Positions 8,157-18,661 are shown, counted from the first letter of the stretch. The stretch: 54,306 bases of DNA from Amazonocrinis nigriterrae CENA67 (GCF_016056305.1 NZ_JAECZC010000004.1:1-54306), one strand, 5' to 3'. Notes: generated from the sequence alone by a model not told the origin. Program-made: numbers and translations.

Positions 8157-11100
8157 ATGACGATCGCCTACCATAACAGCCAAAATAACCAAGATATATT
8201 CACTGATTTAAATCAGAATGATAATAACGTGAAAATAGCCACTATTGCAAGTGATGAAATTGCTGGTTTGAATACAATTAATCACGATTTTAAAATTTGG
8301 CGGCGGCAGTTGCAAGAAATTACTACTCACATGCGCCAAGCTACGGAGATGGATACGCTACTGAAAGTGACTGTAGCACAAGTTAGAGAGAAAATTGCTT
8401 GCGATCGCGCCTTAATTTATCAATTTACTTCTTTTGATTCTGGTACTGTTTTAGTAGAATCTAGAACCCTTGGTTGGACACCTATTCAAGGCGAAACTAT
8501 TCCGGGAATTGTTTTTGGTTCCTATACCAATCAAGACTATTTAGAACCAATAGCTATTGACGATGTTAATCAGATACAACTCACGCCTTACCAAAAACAA
8601 CTGCTGGATAAATTTCAGATCAAATCAAGTTTAAGTTTACCAATTTTAATAGAAGGTAAAGTTTGGGGTTTATTGGTAGTGAACCATTGTTCTGTAGCAC
8701 GGCACTGGCAAGAGATGGAAATTACCTTACTATCTCAACTTACCACAGAACTAGCTTACAAATCGCAGACTTTTGAATTTCAACAAGAACTGCAAAAACG
8801 CACATTGGCAAAAAAATCAGTAGCTAAGGTTATTGACAAAATTCTCCACTTAGCAAATATTGATAAAATTTTCCAGACAACCACTCAAGAAATCCGGCAA
8901 TTACTACGATGCGATCGCGTCGGTGTTTATCGCTTCAATGCAGACTGGAGTGGTCAATTTGTCGCTGAATCAGTGGGTCATAACTGGGTAAAAATGGTGA
9001 CTCCTGAGTTTTTTATGGTGTGGGAAGATACCCACTTACAAGAAACCCAAGGAGGACGTTATGCCAAAGGCGAAAGCTTTGTGGTTAATGATATCTATCA
9101 AGCAGGTCATGCTCAATGCCACATTGATATTTTAGAACAGTATGAAATGAAGGCTTACATTGTTGCCCCCATATTTACTGGAGAAAAATTATGGGGGTTA
9201 TTAGGAGTTTATCAAAATTCCGGGCCTCGTAATTGGCAAGCTTGGGAAGAAACGGTTGTGACTCAGATTGCCTTACAATTTGGTGTGGCGATTTCTCAAA
9301 GAGAATATGTAGAAAAAGCGGATCAAAAATCTGAGCAATTAACTCAGATAATTGAGCAAGAACAAGCTTTTACCAAAATAGCTAACCGCATCCGCCAATC
9401 CTTAGATGTGCAAAACATCTTCAAAATCACCACTCAAGAAGTACGGCATTTATTACGATGCGATCGCGTATCTGTTTTTCGTTTCAATCCTGATTGGAGT
9501 GGTGAATTTGTCGCCGAATCAGTAGGTAATAATTGGGCCAAATTAGTAGCCCCTGATATTAAAACAGTTTGGGCAGATACCTACTTACAAGAAAATGAGG
9601 GAGGTCGGTATAGCAAAGGTGATAGCTGTGTCGCTCATAATATTTATCAAATGGGCTATTCTTCTTGCCATATCGAAAGGTTAGAACAACTGGAAATTAA
9701 ATCTCATGTGATTGTGCCAGTATTCACTGGTGAACAATTATGGGGCTTGCTAGCAGCTTATCAAAACACAGACTTTCGTGAATGGCAAGCTTGGGAAATC
9801 AACTTTATAGTTCAGATTGGTTTGCAATTTGGCATAGCTTTATCACAAGCAGAACATCTCGAACAAGTGCGGGTGAAATCTAAGCAATTACTTCAGATAG
9901 CCGAACAAGAAAAAGCTGTCACCAAGATTATCAACCGGATGCGGCAATCATTGGATATAGAAGACATCTTCAAAATTACTACTCAAGAAGTGCGGCAATT
10001 ACTACGAAGCGATCGCGTAGCTATTTATCGCTTCAATGCTGACTGGAGTGGTCAATTTGTATCTGAATCGGTAGGTAATAATTGGGTCAAAATTATCAGT
10101 CCTGATTTCAAATCTGTTTGGGAAGATACCTACTTACAAGAAAATCAAGGAGGTCGGTATGTTAGAGGTGATCACTTCGTCGTTAATGACATCTATAAAG
10201 CAAATTTGACTCCCTGCCACATTGAGATTTTAGAACAGTTTGAAGCTAAATCTTATGTGGTAGTTCCAGTCTTTTCTGGAGAACAATTGTGGGGCTTGCT
10301 GGCAACTTACCAAAATTCAGCTTTTCGTCATTGGGAAGAATCGGAAGTCAGTTTAATAGCACGTATTGGCGACCAGTTGGGACTAGCATTACAACAAATT
10401 GAATATCTGCAACAACTACAGGGACAGTCAGCCCAATTAGCAGAAGCCGCAGCCAGGGAAAAAGCCGCCAAGGAGTTACTGCAACTACGTTCTATTCAAC
10501 TTCTCACAGCCCTCAGACCTGCCCTTAACGGTGACTTGACAGTACGTGCGCCAATTACAGAAGACGAACTAGGCACCATCGCCGATGCCTACAATAATAC
10601 CTTGCAAGCGCTACGACAAATCGTCATCCAAGTGCAAGCAGCCGCCCAAAAAGTTGCCCAAACCTCTGGTAACAGTGATACTTCACTTGCAGCACTGACC
10701 AATTTGGCAAAACAACAGTCTGATGATATTACTCAAGCCTTGGGTGAGATTCAACAGATGGTAGACTCCACTCAAGCTGTGGTGGCTAACGCCGAGTTGG
10801 TGCAAGCAGCAGTGCAACAAGCCAATCAAACTGTAGTGTCTGGCGATACCGCCATGAACCTGACTGTCCAAGCCATCCAAGCGATTCGTGAAACCGTCGC
10901 CCAAACCAGCAAAAAGATTAAACGCCTCAGCGAATCTTCACAAAAAATCTCCAAAGTGGTGAATTTGATCAGTAATTTTGCTACACAGACAAACGTACTG
11001 GCTTTGAACGCCGCCATTGAAGCCACCCGTGCAGGTGAATATGGCAAAGGCTTTGCAGTTGTTGCTGATGAAGTGCGTTCTTTGTCTCGCCAGTCAGCAG

Positions 11101-11465
11101 CAGCAACCATCGAAATTGAAAAATTAGTCCAGGAGATTCAAGCAGAAACCGGAGAAGTGGCAGTAGCAATGGAAATAGGTATTCAGCAAGTAGTAGAAGG
11201 TACAAGCCTAGTCAGCGAAACCCGCCAAAACTTGAATGCGATCGTTTCTGCAACTGCCGAAATTAGTCAATTAATCCAACAAATTACCGCAGCCACCTAT
11301 CAACAAATGGGGCAATCGGTAACGGTGACAACATCAATGAAAGAGGTAGCAGAAATTGCTGACAAGACCTTTGCTGAATCTCAACAAATTGCTAGTGTCT
11401 TCCAAGATTTATCAGGAATGGCGCAAGATTTGTTAACAACTGCGAGTAAGTTTAAAGTCAACTGA
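8157..11465 (+). CDS. pixJ: PixJ-type cyanobacteriochrome phototaxis receptor (4 GAF + MCP)
   Basis: A 1102-residue receptor. There are four tandem GAF domains (about residues 55-205, 230-390, 415-575, 600-755). GAF1 lacks a bilin Cys. GAF2, GAF3 and GAF4 each carry the Cys-His chromophore motif (C321, C504, C687, spaced 183 residues) and the W-x-D-T-x-L-Q-E-x-x-G-G-R-Y signature of red/green cyanobacteriochromes; no DXCF motif is evident. A HAMP-like linker ([16 protein letters not shown]) and the MCP hairpin tip ([20 protein letters not shown], about residue 950) follow. No membrane span is evident, as in Anabaena PixJ. ATG at 8157 is chosen over TTG at 8142 because GAGG lies 9 nt before it. 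GAF2-4 are also very similar at DNA level, suggesting internal duplication. Confidence 0.93.
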   Translation: MTIAYHNSQNNQDIFTDLNQNDNNVKIATIASDEIAGLNTINHDFKIWRRQLQEITTHMRQATEMDTLLKVTVAQVREKIACDRALIYQFTSFDSGTVLVESRTLGWTPIQGETIPGIVFGSYTNQDYLEPIAIDDVNQIQLTPYQKQLLDKFQIKSSLSLPILIEGKVWGLLVVNHCSVARHWQEMEITLLSQLTTELAYKSQTFEFQQELQKRTLAKKSVAKVIDKILHLANIDKIFQTTTQEIRQLLRCDRVGVYRFNADWSGQFVAESVGHNWVKMVTPEFFMVWEDTHLQETQGGRYAKGESFVVNDIYQAGHAQCHIDILEQYEMKAYIVAPIFTGEKLWGLLGVYQNSGPRNWQAWEETVVTQIALQFGVAISQREYVEKADQKSEQLTQIIEQEQAFTKIANRIRQSLDVQNIFKITTQEVRHLLRCDRVSVFRFNPDWSGEFVAESVGNNWAKLVAPDIKTVWADTYLQENEGGRYSKGDSCVAHNIYQMGYSSCHIERLEQLEIKSHVIVPVFTGEQLWGLLAAYQNTDFREWQAWEINFIVQIGLQFGIALSQAEHLEQVRVKSKQLLQIAEQEKAVTKIINRMRQSLDIEDIFKITTQEVRQLLRSDRVAIYRFNADWSGQFVSESVGNNWVKIISPDFKSVWEDTYLQENQGGRYVRGDHFVVNDIYKANLTPCHIEILEQFEAKSYVVVPVFSGEQLWGLLATYQNSAFRHWEESEVSLIARIGDQLGLALQQIEYLQQLQGQSAQLAEAAAREKAAKELLQLRSIQLLTALRPALNGDLTVRAPITEDELGTIADAYNNTLQALRQIVIQVQAAAQKVAQTSGNSDTSLAALTNLAKQQSDDITQALGEIQQMVDSTQAVVANAELVQAAVQQANQTVVSGDTAMNLTVQAIQAIRETVAQTSKKIKRLSESSQKISKVVNLISNFATQTNVLALNAAIEATRAGEYGKGFAVVADEVRSLSRQSAAATIEIEKLVQEIQAETGEVAVAMEIGIQQVVEGTSLVSETRQNLNAIVSATAEISQLIQQITAATYQQMGQSVTVTTSMKEVAEIADKTFAESQQIASVFQDLSGMAQDLLTTASKFKVN

Positions 11466-11469
11466 AAAA

Positions 11470-11510
11470 AAGTTAGGAGTTAGGAGTTATTAGTTAGGAG
11501 TTAAAAGTTG
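11470..11510. repeat. Heptamer-type repeat (TTAGGAG)n, left of the four-helix-bundle gene
   Basis: Repeats of GTTAGGAG/AGTTAGGAGTT begin a few bases after the pixJ stop. They are complementary to the (CTCCTAACT)n tract at 11980-12041, so the intervening gene sits inside an inverted repeat pair. Confidence 0.75.
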
Positions 11511-11626
11511 TATAGTCAAAGCATTCATTGGATAAATCTTGGCTTTATGCATCAAGTGAGTAATGCTTTGCTTACTCTTTACCTAATTGTAATGTGAGGT
11601 TTCAGTTGTAAACAGTAGGAGAGTAA

Positions 11627-11995
11627 ATGGCAGAAAGTATTATTCAAAAAAAAAGTTTTCAATTTGCTTTGGAAGTTATTAACCTATATATAAGACTGCA
11701 AGATCAGCGAGAATATGTGCTTTCTAAGCAGTTACTCAGAAGTGGGACAAGTATTGGTGCAAATGTCGAAGAAGCTAGCGGGGGTCAAAGTAGAAAGGAT
11801 TTCTTGGCAAAAATGTATATTGCATATAAAGAAGCTAAGGAAACTAAATATTGGCTAAGGTTGTTACAACATTCTCGGCTAGTAAATATTGATTTAACAA
11901 ATGAACTCGCTTATGCAGATGAAATCATTAGGATTTTAAGTTCAATAGTAAAGACAACTGAAAAATCAATAAATTCAGTAACTCCTCACTCCTAA
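11627..11995 (+). CDS. Four-helix-bundle protein (S23/IVP-like)
   Basis: A 122-residue protein of the small four-helix-bundle family related to the S23 protein encoded by 23S rRNA intervening sequences. Diagnostic phrases are KQLLRSGTSIGANVEEASGG, then KDFLAKMYIAYKEAKETKYW (about residues 65-85) and LRLLQHSRLV. The family's biochemical role is unsettled. A strong GGAGAG box precedes the ATG. The gene lies between pixJ and pixL, flanked by complementary heptamer repeats, and its last codons (V-T-P-H-S and the stop) are themselves written in repeat sequence. It looks like an insertion into a phototaxis operon rather than an ancestral member. Confidence 0.88.
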   Translation: MAESIIQKKSFQFALEVINLYIRLQDQREYVLSKQLLRSGTSIGANVEEASGGQSRKDFLAKMYIAYKEAKETKYWLRLLQHSRLVNIDLTNELAYADEIIRILSSIVKTTEKSINSVTPHS

Positions 11996-12041
11996 CTTCC
12001 AACTCCTCACTCCTAACTTCCAACTCCTAACTCCCCACTCC
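11980..12041. repeat. Heptamer-type repeat (ACTCCTA/C)n, right of the four-helix-bundle gene
   Basis: Units such as ACTCCTCACTCCTAACTTCC and AACTCCTAACTCC run from the end of the four-helix-bundle gene to 7 bases before the pixL ATG. The tract is the reverse complement of the 11470-11510 repeat and leaves no room for a Shine-Dalgarno sequence for pixL. Confidence 0.8.
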
Positions 12042-12047
12042 CTTTTT

Positions 12048-15000
12048 ATGATTACAGACACAGAAATTCGTGAACAAGGTTATCTCTATTTTCTAGCAGA
12101 AGCACCAGAACTAGTACAAAATATCGAACAAGAACTGTTTAGTTTGTTGGAAGAATATAGCATTGCTAAAGTACATAATCTCATGCGGGCAACTCATACA
12201 ATAAAAGGTGGGGCTGCTAACGTTGGACTAGAAACAATTAAGATGATAGCCCATTCTTTAGAAGATGTATTTAAGGCACTATATAGCCCAGAAATAGTAG
12301 TTGACGCTGAATTACAAACACTCTTACTACAAGCTTATGAATGTTTGAATTTAGCACTCACTAAAGAATTAACAGGAAGTACTGTTAATGATGAAGAAAT
12401 TATTCGTCGTGCAACTTCAGTTTTTGCAGAATTACAAGAAAAACTGGGAGATGCTTTTGGTAATGACAATCATATCCCCACTTCTGAAGAATTGGGTTTT
12501 GATATTGTGCAATCTATATTTGAAGTAGGAGTACAGCAACGATTAGAAAGTCTTGCAAAAGCCATTAGCAATCCTCCAGATAAAACTGATTTCAGAAATT
12601 GTTTAGTTTCGCAAGCTGAGGTTTTTCTTGGTCTGGCAGAATCTTTAAATTTACCAGGATTAGGAGAAATTGCCCAAACAATGATCACAGGACTGCAAGT
12701 AAATCCTGACCAGGTATACCAAATTGCAGAAGTTGCTTTTGCAGATTTACAGCAAGCACAAAAACAAGTATTAGCAGGCGATCGCGCTTCTGGTGGAACT
12801 CCTTCTCCAGCTTTACAAAAACTCGCAGGAGTGGTAAAGGATAAGTTATCTGTAGAATCACATGATGATTCGTCTACTACAGCAGACAGCACAAATATCA
12901 ATCCTACATCTCCTACATCTGTGAGCATTGGAGAAGAATTTTACGATTTTTTAACTTTATCTGGAAACACTAAAAATGAGCAGATTAAACCAACAACTGC
13001 TAAGTTGTATTTAAAAGTAATTCAGTATATTTTAGGTTGGTTTAATCATGAAATGGAAATACCAGAGTCAGAACTGGTATTGGCTATACTTATTTCAAAC
13101 AAAAATGAAGAGGCTTCATTTAGTTATATTCAAAATTGGTTAAACAAATTTCTTGATTTCGTTCGAGATGAACAAGATAACTATAATCTTTGTTTGTATC
13201 AACAAGGTATGATTTTAATCATTCTACTTGCTGTTATCAAATTCCAATATTCTGTCAATAAAAATGACAACAATCTTGTTTTGATAAAAACACTGCAAAA
13301 TAGAATTAGTCAATTAGCAAAAGAGTATAAAAAATATCCTCTTGTAACTGCTAAAGAGAAAAATTGGCTTGACAACCCCAAGTTACAAAAACTGTTATTT
13401 TTGAAAACAATCTCGACTCCTGTCTCATCTTTGGACGATAGTTTGTTAGAGGCAATCTGGGGAGGTGAAACACATCAACATATTACTGATGAAGTCGAAA
13501 CTAACCAGCTTCAAGACGAAGTGAAAATTGATAACTCCTTAGAAATAGTTGAACCTTGGGTTGCTAATGAACAACAAATTGCGAATATTACTGTTTCAGC
13601 TATCAAAAATAATGAACCAATAGAAGATAAATATCAACCTACTAAAAGTAAAAATTATCGGCAAAGTTCGTTTATTCGTGTAGAGACAGAAGGTCTACAA
13701 CACATCAATTATTTAGCAGGAGAATTGCTAATTCATCAAAAGCGACGGACTTTACATGATGAACAAATTCAAGAAATAATTGAGCAATTATTGCAGCGAC
13801 TAGCCAAACATCAAGAAACTTTAAATCAATTACGTGCTTTACCATTACAGAGACAAACTTTTACATCCCAATCTACACAAAATTTTGCTAGTGTTAAATT
13901 TGACTCTCTAGAAATGGATGTATATACAGAATTCAATTTAATTTTACACGAAAGCATCGAAGAAACACTACAAATACATGAAACCACAGAGTCTCTTGAC
14001 TTACTCCTTAAGCAAGCTATTCATATTAGTAATACAAAACAGAATTTAGCTTTTAGCATTATAGATAATTTAGTAGAAGCAAGAATGTTGCCATTAGGTA
14101 ATATCTTGAATCGCTTTCCCCAAATGCTGAAAAAGTTGGCAAATATTTATAATAAACTTGTAGAACTAAAACTCACTGGCACAGAAGTACTAGTAGATAA
14201 AGCCATAGCTGAAAAGCTTTATGAACCCTTATTGCACCTAGTACGTAACGCTTTCGATCATGGTATTGAATCTCCACAAGTTCGTCAGCAAAATGGCAAA
14301 TCAGAACAAGGATTAATCGAAATTCGTGCCTATCATCAAGGAAGTCAAACTATTATTGAAGTTTGTGATGATGGACAAGGATTAAATTTAGAAAAAATTC
14401 GCAGGAAAGCTCTTGAACTTTATCCTATCCAAAGTGAAGATAAAGCTAGAAACTATGCTGCTAATCTGACTGACGCTGAACTATTAGATTTAATGTTCTC
14501 GCCCGGATTTACTACTGTTGATAAGGTGAGCGAAATTTCGGGACGTGGTATAGGTTTAGATATTGTGCGTTCACAGTTGCAAGCACTTAACGGCTCAGTT
14601 TCAGTTCAATTTTTGCCCAACCGAGGCACAACCTTTGTACTTAAAATTCCTTTTTCTATGACCACAGATAAATTAATGTTAGTCCAAGCGGGGGGTGTTG
14701 TTTATGCTTTACTTTTGGATAGTATAGAAAAAATATTGATCCCCTCATCTCAGCAAATCAAAGAGTTTGAAGGTAAAAAAGTCTTGCATTGGAATACAGA
14801 CCAAGATGAAGCTATGGTCAGCCTACATCAACTTTCAGACCTGATGTATTATAAAGGTTCGTTTTCTCATAGTGCGGCTTTATCTAGTACACCAATTACT
14901 CATGAACCACAAGATATGAACAATCCTGTGCTTTTGCTGCGGCGAAATCAAGGAATGTTTGGTTTAGAAATCGACCAAATAATTGGTGAACAAGAATTAG

Positions 15001-15677
15001 TAATTAGACCTTTAGGAAATGCGATCGCTCCCCCAAAATATATTTATGGTTGTAGTAGTTTAGCCAACGGTAACCTGATTTTAGTGATTGATGGTGCGCT
15101 ACTGCTGGAGTCTAATGAGAAGCAAGCAACTCTTGATATATCAGCACTACCAACTGCTTATTCTGCTAATAAAAATACCTTGCAGATGTCGGGGTCTACT
15201 ACTGCATCCATACCGCTACTTACTGCCTCTACTTCCACAGATAATATAGAAAAACAACCAATTCAGTCTACACCAAAAGTAGTGTTGATAGTAGATGACG
15301 CAATTAGTTTGCGACAAACCCTCTCTCTCACCTTGCAAAAATCTGGCTATCAAGTCATACAAGCACAAAATGGTGTAGAAGCTTTAGAACAGTTGCAACG
15401 TCATCCTGAAATTCAAGTGGTAATTTCCGACTTAGAGATGCCACGAATGAATGGTTTTGAGTTATTAGGTAATCTCCGTCAAAACCCCAATTTTATCAAA
15501 ATGCCTGTAGTGATTCTCACTTCGCGCAGTGCTAATAAACATCGCCAACTTGCACAAGAATTAGGCGCACATGCTTACTTAACTAAACCTTATTTAGAGC
15601 ATGAGTTTCTTTCGACTATCGAAACGTTAGTTAATCAAGATGTGAAGAATCTAACTACTTTAGTGATGAATTATTAA
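12048..15677 (+). CDS. pixL: PixL-type hybrid CheA histidine kinase
   Basis: A 1209-residue protein. It starts with an HPt domain whose phospho-His is H50 (RATHTIKGGAANVGL). A long variable region follows, with a low-complexity Thr/Ser stretch near residues 270-295. Next are a dimerisation helix pair, a CheA-type ATPase (N-box HLVRNAFDHGIE; G-boxes with DDGQGLNL and SGRGIGLDIV), a CheW-like domain (about 875-1030) and a C-terminal receiver with phospho-acceptor D1128 (VISDLEMP) and TKPY. In phototaxis systems it autophosphorylates under control of PixJ/PixI and passes phosphate to PixG/PixH. The ATG follows a repeat tract directly, with no ribosome binding site visible. It is probably the last gene of the operon. 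Confidence 0.93.
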   Translation: MITDTEIREQGYLYFLAEAPELVQNIEQELFSLLEEYSIAKVHNLMRATHTIKGGAANVGLETIKMIAHSLEDVFKALYSPEIVVDAELQTLLLQAYECLNLALTKELTGSTVNDEEIIRRATSVFAELQEKLGDAFGNDNHIPTSEELGFDIVQSIFEVGVQQRLESLAKAISNPPDKTDFRNCLVSQAEVFLGLAESLNLPGLGEIAQTMITGLQVNPDQVYQIAEVAFADLQQAQKQVLAGDRASGGTPSPALQKLAGVVKDKLSVESHDDSSTTADSTNINPTSPTSVSIGEEFYDFLTLSGNTKNEQIKPTTAKLYLKVIQYILGWFNHEMEIPESELVLAILISNKNEEASFSYIQNWLNKFLDFVRDEQDNYNLCLYQQGMILIILLAVIKFQYSVNKNDNNLVLIKTLQNRISQLAKEYKKYPLVTAKEKNWLDNPKLQKLLFLKTISTPVSSLDDSLLEAIWGGETHQHITDEVETNQLQDEVKIDNSLEIVEPWVANEQQIANITVSAIKNNEPIEDKYQPTKSKNYRQSSFIRVETEGLQHINYLAGELLIHQKRRTLHDEQIQEIIEQLLQRLAKHQETLNQLRALPLQRQTFTSQSTQNFASVKFDSLEMDVYTEFNLILHESIEETLQIHETTESLDLLLKQAIHISNTKQNLAFSIIDNLVEARMLPLGNILNRFPQMLKKLANIYNKLVELKLTGTEVLVDKAIAEKLYEPLLHLVRNAFDHGIESPQVRQQNGKSEQGLIEIRAYHQGSQTIIEVCDDGQGLNLEKIRRKALELYPIQSEDKARNYAANLTDAELLDLMFSPGFTTVDKVSEISGRGIGLDIVRSQLQALNGSVSVQFLPNRGTTFVLKIPFSMTTDKLMLVQAGGVVYALLLDSIEKILIPSSQQIKEFEGKKVLHWNTDQDEAMVSLHQLSDLMYYKGSFSHSAALSSTPITHEPQDMNNPVLLLRRNQGMFGLEIDQIIGEQELVIRPLGNAIAPPKYIYGCSSLANGNLILVIDGALLLESNEKQATLDISALPTAYSANKNTLQMSGSTTASIPLLTASTSTDNIEKQPIQSTPKVVLIVDDAISLRQTLSLTLQKSGYQVIQAQNGVEALEQLQRHPEIQVVISDLEMPRMNGFELLGNLRQNPNFIKMPVVILTSRSANKHRQLAQELGAHAYLTKPYLEHEFLSTIETLVNQDVKNLTTLVMNY

Positions 15678-16709
15678 TCATTAAACCTGTTATAGAAAAT
15701 TGGCAGTAGGAAGTAGGGGAAAATCTCTGTTGTACCTAAGTGAAAACGGCTGTATGATTCTGTAGCTTCACACACTCTGTCTACACAAGTAAGTTCAGAA
15801 ATCAAAGCGAATTGCTATGTAAATAAAATACAGAGTAAAAATCATGATTTTTACTCTGTGTTCATATAGGTTGCTCTTTGGGGCAGCTGCACCCTTAAGT
15901 TGTGACGCCCTTTGTTTTGTATTTCATAATTTAAATTGATTAGCAATTAATTACATCTGCCTTTTGACTGTTTTAAATAAATTATTGCTTGTCAGATGAC
16001 TCTATTTTTAAATAGATTTTACCAAGACAAAATACTTTAGTTAATATTAGCATTATTGCGAACATGAAAGCTTTGAATTTGCTTTTTATCGGCCATATCG
16101 AATATCTTTGATAATTATAACTGCTCAAAGTATTAATTGATTAAAGGTCGGTGTATCGTTTATTATGAGTAATTTTTGGCGTTTTATCTACTAATATAGT
16201 GACTAAAAAAGCTGCGATCGCTCTCAATTATTTATCAAATAACGTATTATAAACTTGATGACATCAATTTAACAAATACTCAACAAAAAAAGATACTTGA
16301 ATTGCATCATTTATAACATCAATATCAACTGGCAAAATATAGCCAACATATTTAATTAGTGAAAATTTTAAGGTTGAGATTGTCTAATTTTCTCAAAAGT
16401 CTAAAATCTTGCGGCTCAAAACTCTCAGGTTGTATTATTTATTTTTATATATAGCAAATTGGACTGCTAGGATTAGAAGTACCATACTCCATAGTTTGGT
16501 AGTTTCAACCATCTCTTAATTGAGATTAAATAAACTTATAAGTCTATTGATCATCATTTTTAATTTTTTAAGAATTTGAACTTTCCCAACAAAAAAACCC
16601 TGAGATGACAGAAAAACTCTACTATTTATGCAAAACCTTTATTTTTCTTTACTAGTCCGTTATAGTCAGTACCCAATCCCAAATCTCAAATCTAAAATCC
16701 AAAATTTCT
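15678..16709. other. 1.0-kb region without a gene
   Basis: AT-rich, with stops in all frames. It holds a perfect 30-bp palindrome (15830-15859). Its last 40 bases (16671-16709) are units like CAAATCTAAAATCCAAAAT, a repeat type also seen around 44960-45245. Nothing else was recognised. Confidence 0.6.
15830..15859. repeat. Perfect 30-bp palindrome
   Basis: The arm ACAGAGTAAAAATCA is followed immediately by its exact reverse complement. It lies about 150 bases after the pixL stop. It could be a bidirectional transcription end, a cruciform or a dimeric protein-binding site. No T-run follows, so a classical terminator is uncertain. Confidence 0.7.
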
Positions 16710-17738
16710 ATGACTCAAGGACAAAAAACCGCTATTGAGGGAATCTATGAAGTATGTATTGGTATCCCAGACCCAATTTTTGCAATTCAATATTGGGAAC
16801 AATACGGTTATCGCATTGGTCAAGTAGGTGAATTATCCCCAGATGTAGCTCATCAATTATATGGAGTGAATTCTTTTTTACGCTCGATTCGTCTTTACCA
16901 CCAAAATGCAGATCATGGTTTAATTCGGTTGATGGTTTGGCAAAACCCCACAAATCAAGGATTGGGATTAGCATCAATGAAAGTTAAGGGCAATCGCTGG
17001 GCAACTACCTTAACTACCGATGTCATCAATATCTTAAATCATGCAGAAGATGCCAAAGCTGCTGGTTGGAATATTAGATACACCAATCCTTATTGGGAAC
17101 AGATCTACAACAAAGAAAAGAAAAGCCGTCCTTTTATCGATTCAGCAGTTGGCGTGCGAGAAATGCTGTTACTGCAACCGTTAACTCGACAAGTTTTATT
17201 TAAAAGATTTGGTTATACACTGCCCCATTACGGACAAATCAACCACAGTGCTGCTTTCAAGACTAGTCAGTTTACTCACATGGGCATAATCGTTCAAGAT
17301 GACAGCAAAGATAGCCTGAAGTTTTATGAGGAAGTTTTGGGTTTGCTACGTGTGCGTGATGATGTTGAGACTATCTATGAAGCTTCACCAGCGGGTAGAG
17401 ATATTTTTGACCTCAAACCAGGTGAAAAGTATATCGTTACTGCCTTTGATGACCCCCGTTCTTCTAAAGATGACCTGATGGCTGCACGCAGTGGCAGACT
17501 TTATATCATTCGGTTTCCAGATGCTATCAACTTAGAATCACGGTTTGAGGCATCACAACCGGGTAGCTTGGGTATGTCACTTTACACTTACCGCGTGCGG
17601 GGAATACAGGCTTATTGCGATCGCATCAAGGCAAGTCCGGTGCAAAAGTTTACAAACATTGTAGAAAACGAGTTTAGAGAGAAAAGTTTTTCCTTCATTG
17701 CACCGGATGGCTACTTCTGGACTTTGGTAGAAAGTTGA
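16710..17738 (+). CDS. VOC (glyoxalase/dioxygenase-like) family protein
   Basis: A 342-residue protein with two vicinal-oxygen-chelate style modules. The second is the clearer: FTHMGIIVQDDSKDSLKFY (about residues 190-210) gives the typical beta-strand with a metal-type His followed by the helix with the F-Y-E-E-V-L-G-L signature, ending in KSFSFIAPDGYFWTLVES. The first (about 10-130) has EVCIGIPDPIFAIQYWEQYG. The family includes lyases, dioxygenases and resistance proteins; the substrate cannot be inferred. The ATG follows an AT-rich repeat and has no visible ribosome binding site. The gene appears monocistronic. Confidence 0.75.
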   Translation: MTQGQKTAIEGIYEVCIGIPDPIFAIQYWEQYGYRIGQVGELSPDVAHQLYGVNSFLRSIRLYHQNADHGLIRLMVWQNPTNQGLGLASMKVKGNRWATTLTTDVINILNHAEDAKAAGWNIRYTNPYWEQIYNKEKKSRPFIDSAVGVREMLLLQPLTRQVLFKRFGYTLPHYGQINHSAAFKTSQFTHMGIIVQDDSKDSLKFYEEVLGLLRVRDDVETIYEASPAGRDIFDLKPGEKYIVTAFDDPRSSKDDLMAARSGRLYIIRFPDAINLESRFEASQPGSLGMSLYTYRVRGIQAYCDRIKASPVQKFTNIVENEFREKSFSFIAPDGYFWTLVES

Positions 17739-18163
17739 TAGGGAAATGGGGGCTTTGGGGCCCCTGGAGGGGTTGGTGGGGAATGGGGAACTCGGGGCCC
17801 CTGGAGGGGATAAGGGGCGATGGGGAGAATAACTACTAACAAATGACAAATGACAACTGATTTAGCGCCAAAACACTTTTCTTCACTTGTAGGCTAGCAA
17901 AATTGCTCTGTTCGTTATCTGACTTTTCACGGTATGTGGAAAAGGAGCTTTGGTGTGGTGTGTTGGGGAGACAGTACAACCCAAACGAAAAAAAATATGA
18001 CACTTGCGTAAGTCTTAAGTACTTCCTGTGAAAAGTCAGGTTGCTTATTCTTCAAGTTATTAATTAACCTTATACTTTATTTATCAGTAAAACTACAGAA
18101 ATAATGCTTGAACATGCCATAATTTAATTTGTCAATTACATTAAGTAGTTTCAAAAAACAAAA
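17739..18163. other. Intergenic region with direct and inverted repeats
   Basis: GGGGCCCCTGGAGGGG occurs twice (17757-17772 and 17794-17809) in a G-rich tract just after the VOC gene. Further on, CTGACTTTTCAC (17919-17930) and GTGAAAAGTCAG (18028-18039) form a 12-bp inverted pair enclosing about 97 bases, with TGCGTAAGTC just inside the right arm. The second structure could be a small non-autonomous element. No gene is seen. Confidence 0.55.
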
Positions 18164-18661
18164 ATGACTACCAATATTCAAGACAAAGAAAATACTTTAG
18201 GCATTTTGTGGTTATTTAAGGAAAGGTATGGTTTTAAACAGTTGCCATCAGATCTAGCTTATGAAGCTTATTTAAAAGCACTTATGATTTGTGCCAATGG
18301 TGATGGAACACTAGCAGATGAAGAAAGAGATTGGATAATTGGATATGGCTGTGCCTACGATTGCAACCCTGCAATCATTGAACAACTGAAAGTTTACAAG
18401 GCTGATGAAGATATAGAGACAGTCATTAGTGGAGATTTTGCAGCCAGTGATTCACGATATTTCCTAATTTATGATGCAATACAAGCTTGTTGTGCTGATG
18501 GAGAATATAGCGAGAAAGAACGAGCTGTAGTACTCAAAGGAGCAAAGAAACTTGGTATTTCTGAAGACGAATTTCAAAAAATTGAAGAAATCTATTTAGA
18601 AACAGTCCAACTGCATAAAAAACGGCTGGCAGTACTGTTTCCCAACGGCGCACCTTTATAA
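18164..18661 (+). CDS. TerB-like protein
   Basis: A 165-residue, all-helical acidic protein. Two related segments carry the TerB/DjlA pattern of an acidic loop next to helices: MICANGDGTLADEERDWI (about residues 43-60) and QACCADGEYSEKERAVV (about 108-124). TerB-domain proteins are soluble or membrane-associated and linked to tellurite resistance and stress complexes through metal binding at these acidic loops. No other ter genes are nearby, so a stress role is only inferred. The start ATG has no clear ribosome binding site. Confidence 0.75.
   Translation: MTTNIQDKENTLGILWLFKERYGFKQLPSDLAYEAYLKALMICANGDGTLADEERDWIIGYGCAYDCNPAIIEQLKVYKADEDIETVISGDFAASDSRYFLIYDAIQACCADGEYSEKERAVVLKGAKKLGISEDEFQKIEEIYLETVQLHKKRLAVLFPNGAPL

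Noticed and set aside
11627-11995. Reading the four-helix-bundle gene as a ribosomal protein S23 or as part of a 23S rRNA
   Set aside because: No rRNA sequence flanks it; only the protein family relationship to intervening-sequence proteins is retained.
12470-12928. 152-codon minus-strand frame inside pixL
   Set aside because: Antisense shadow of a well-supported CheA gene; Ser/Cys-rich composition typical of shadow frames.
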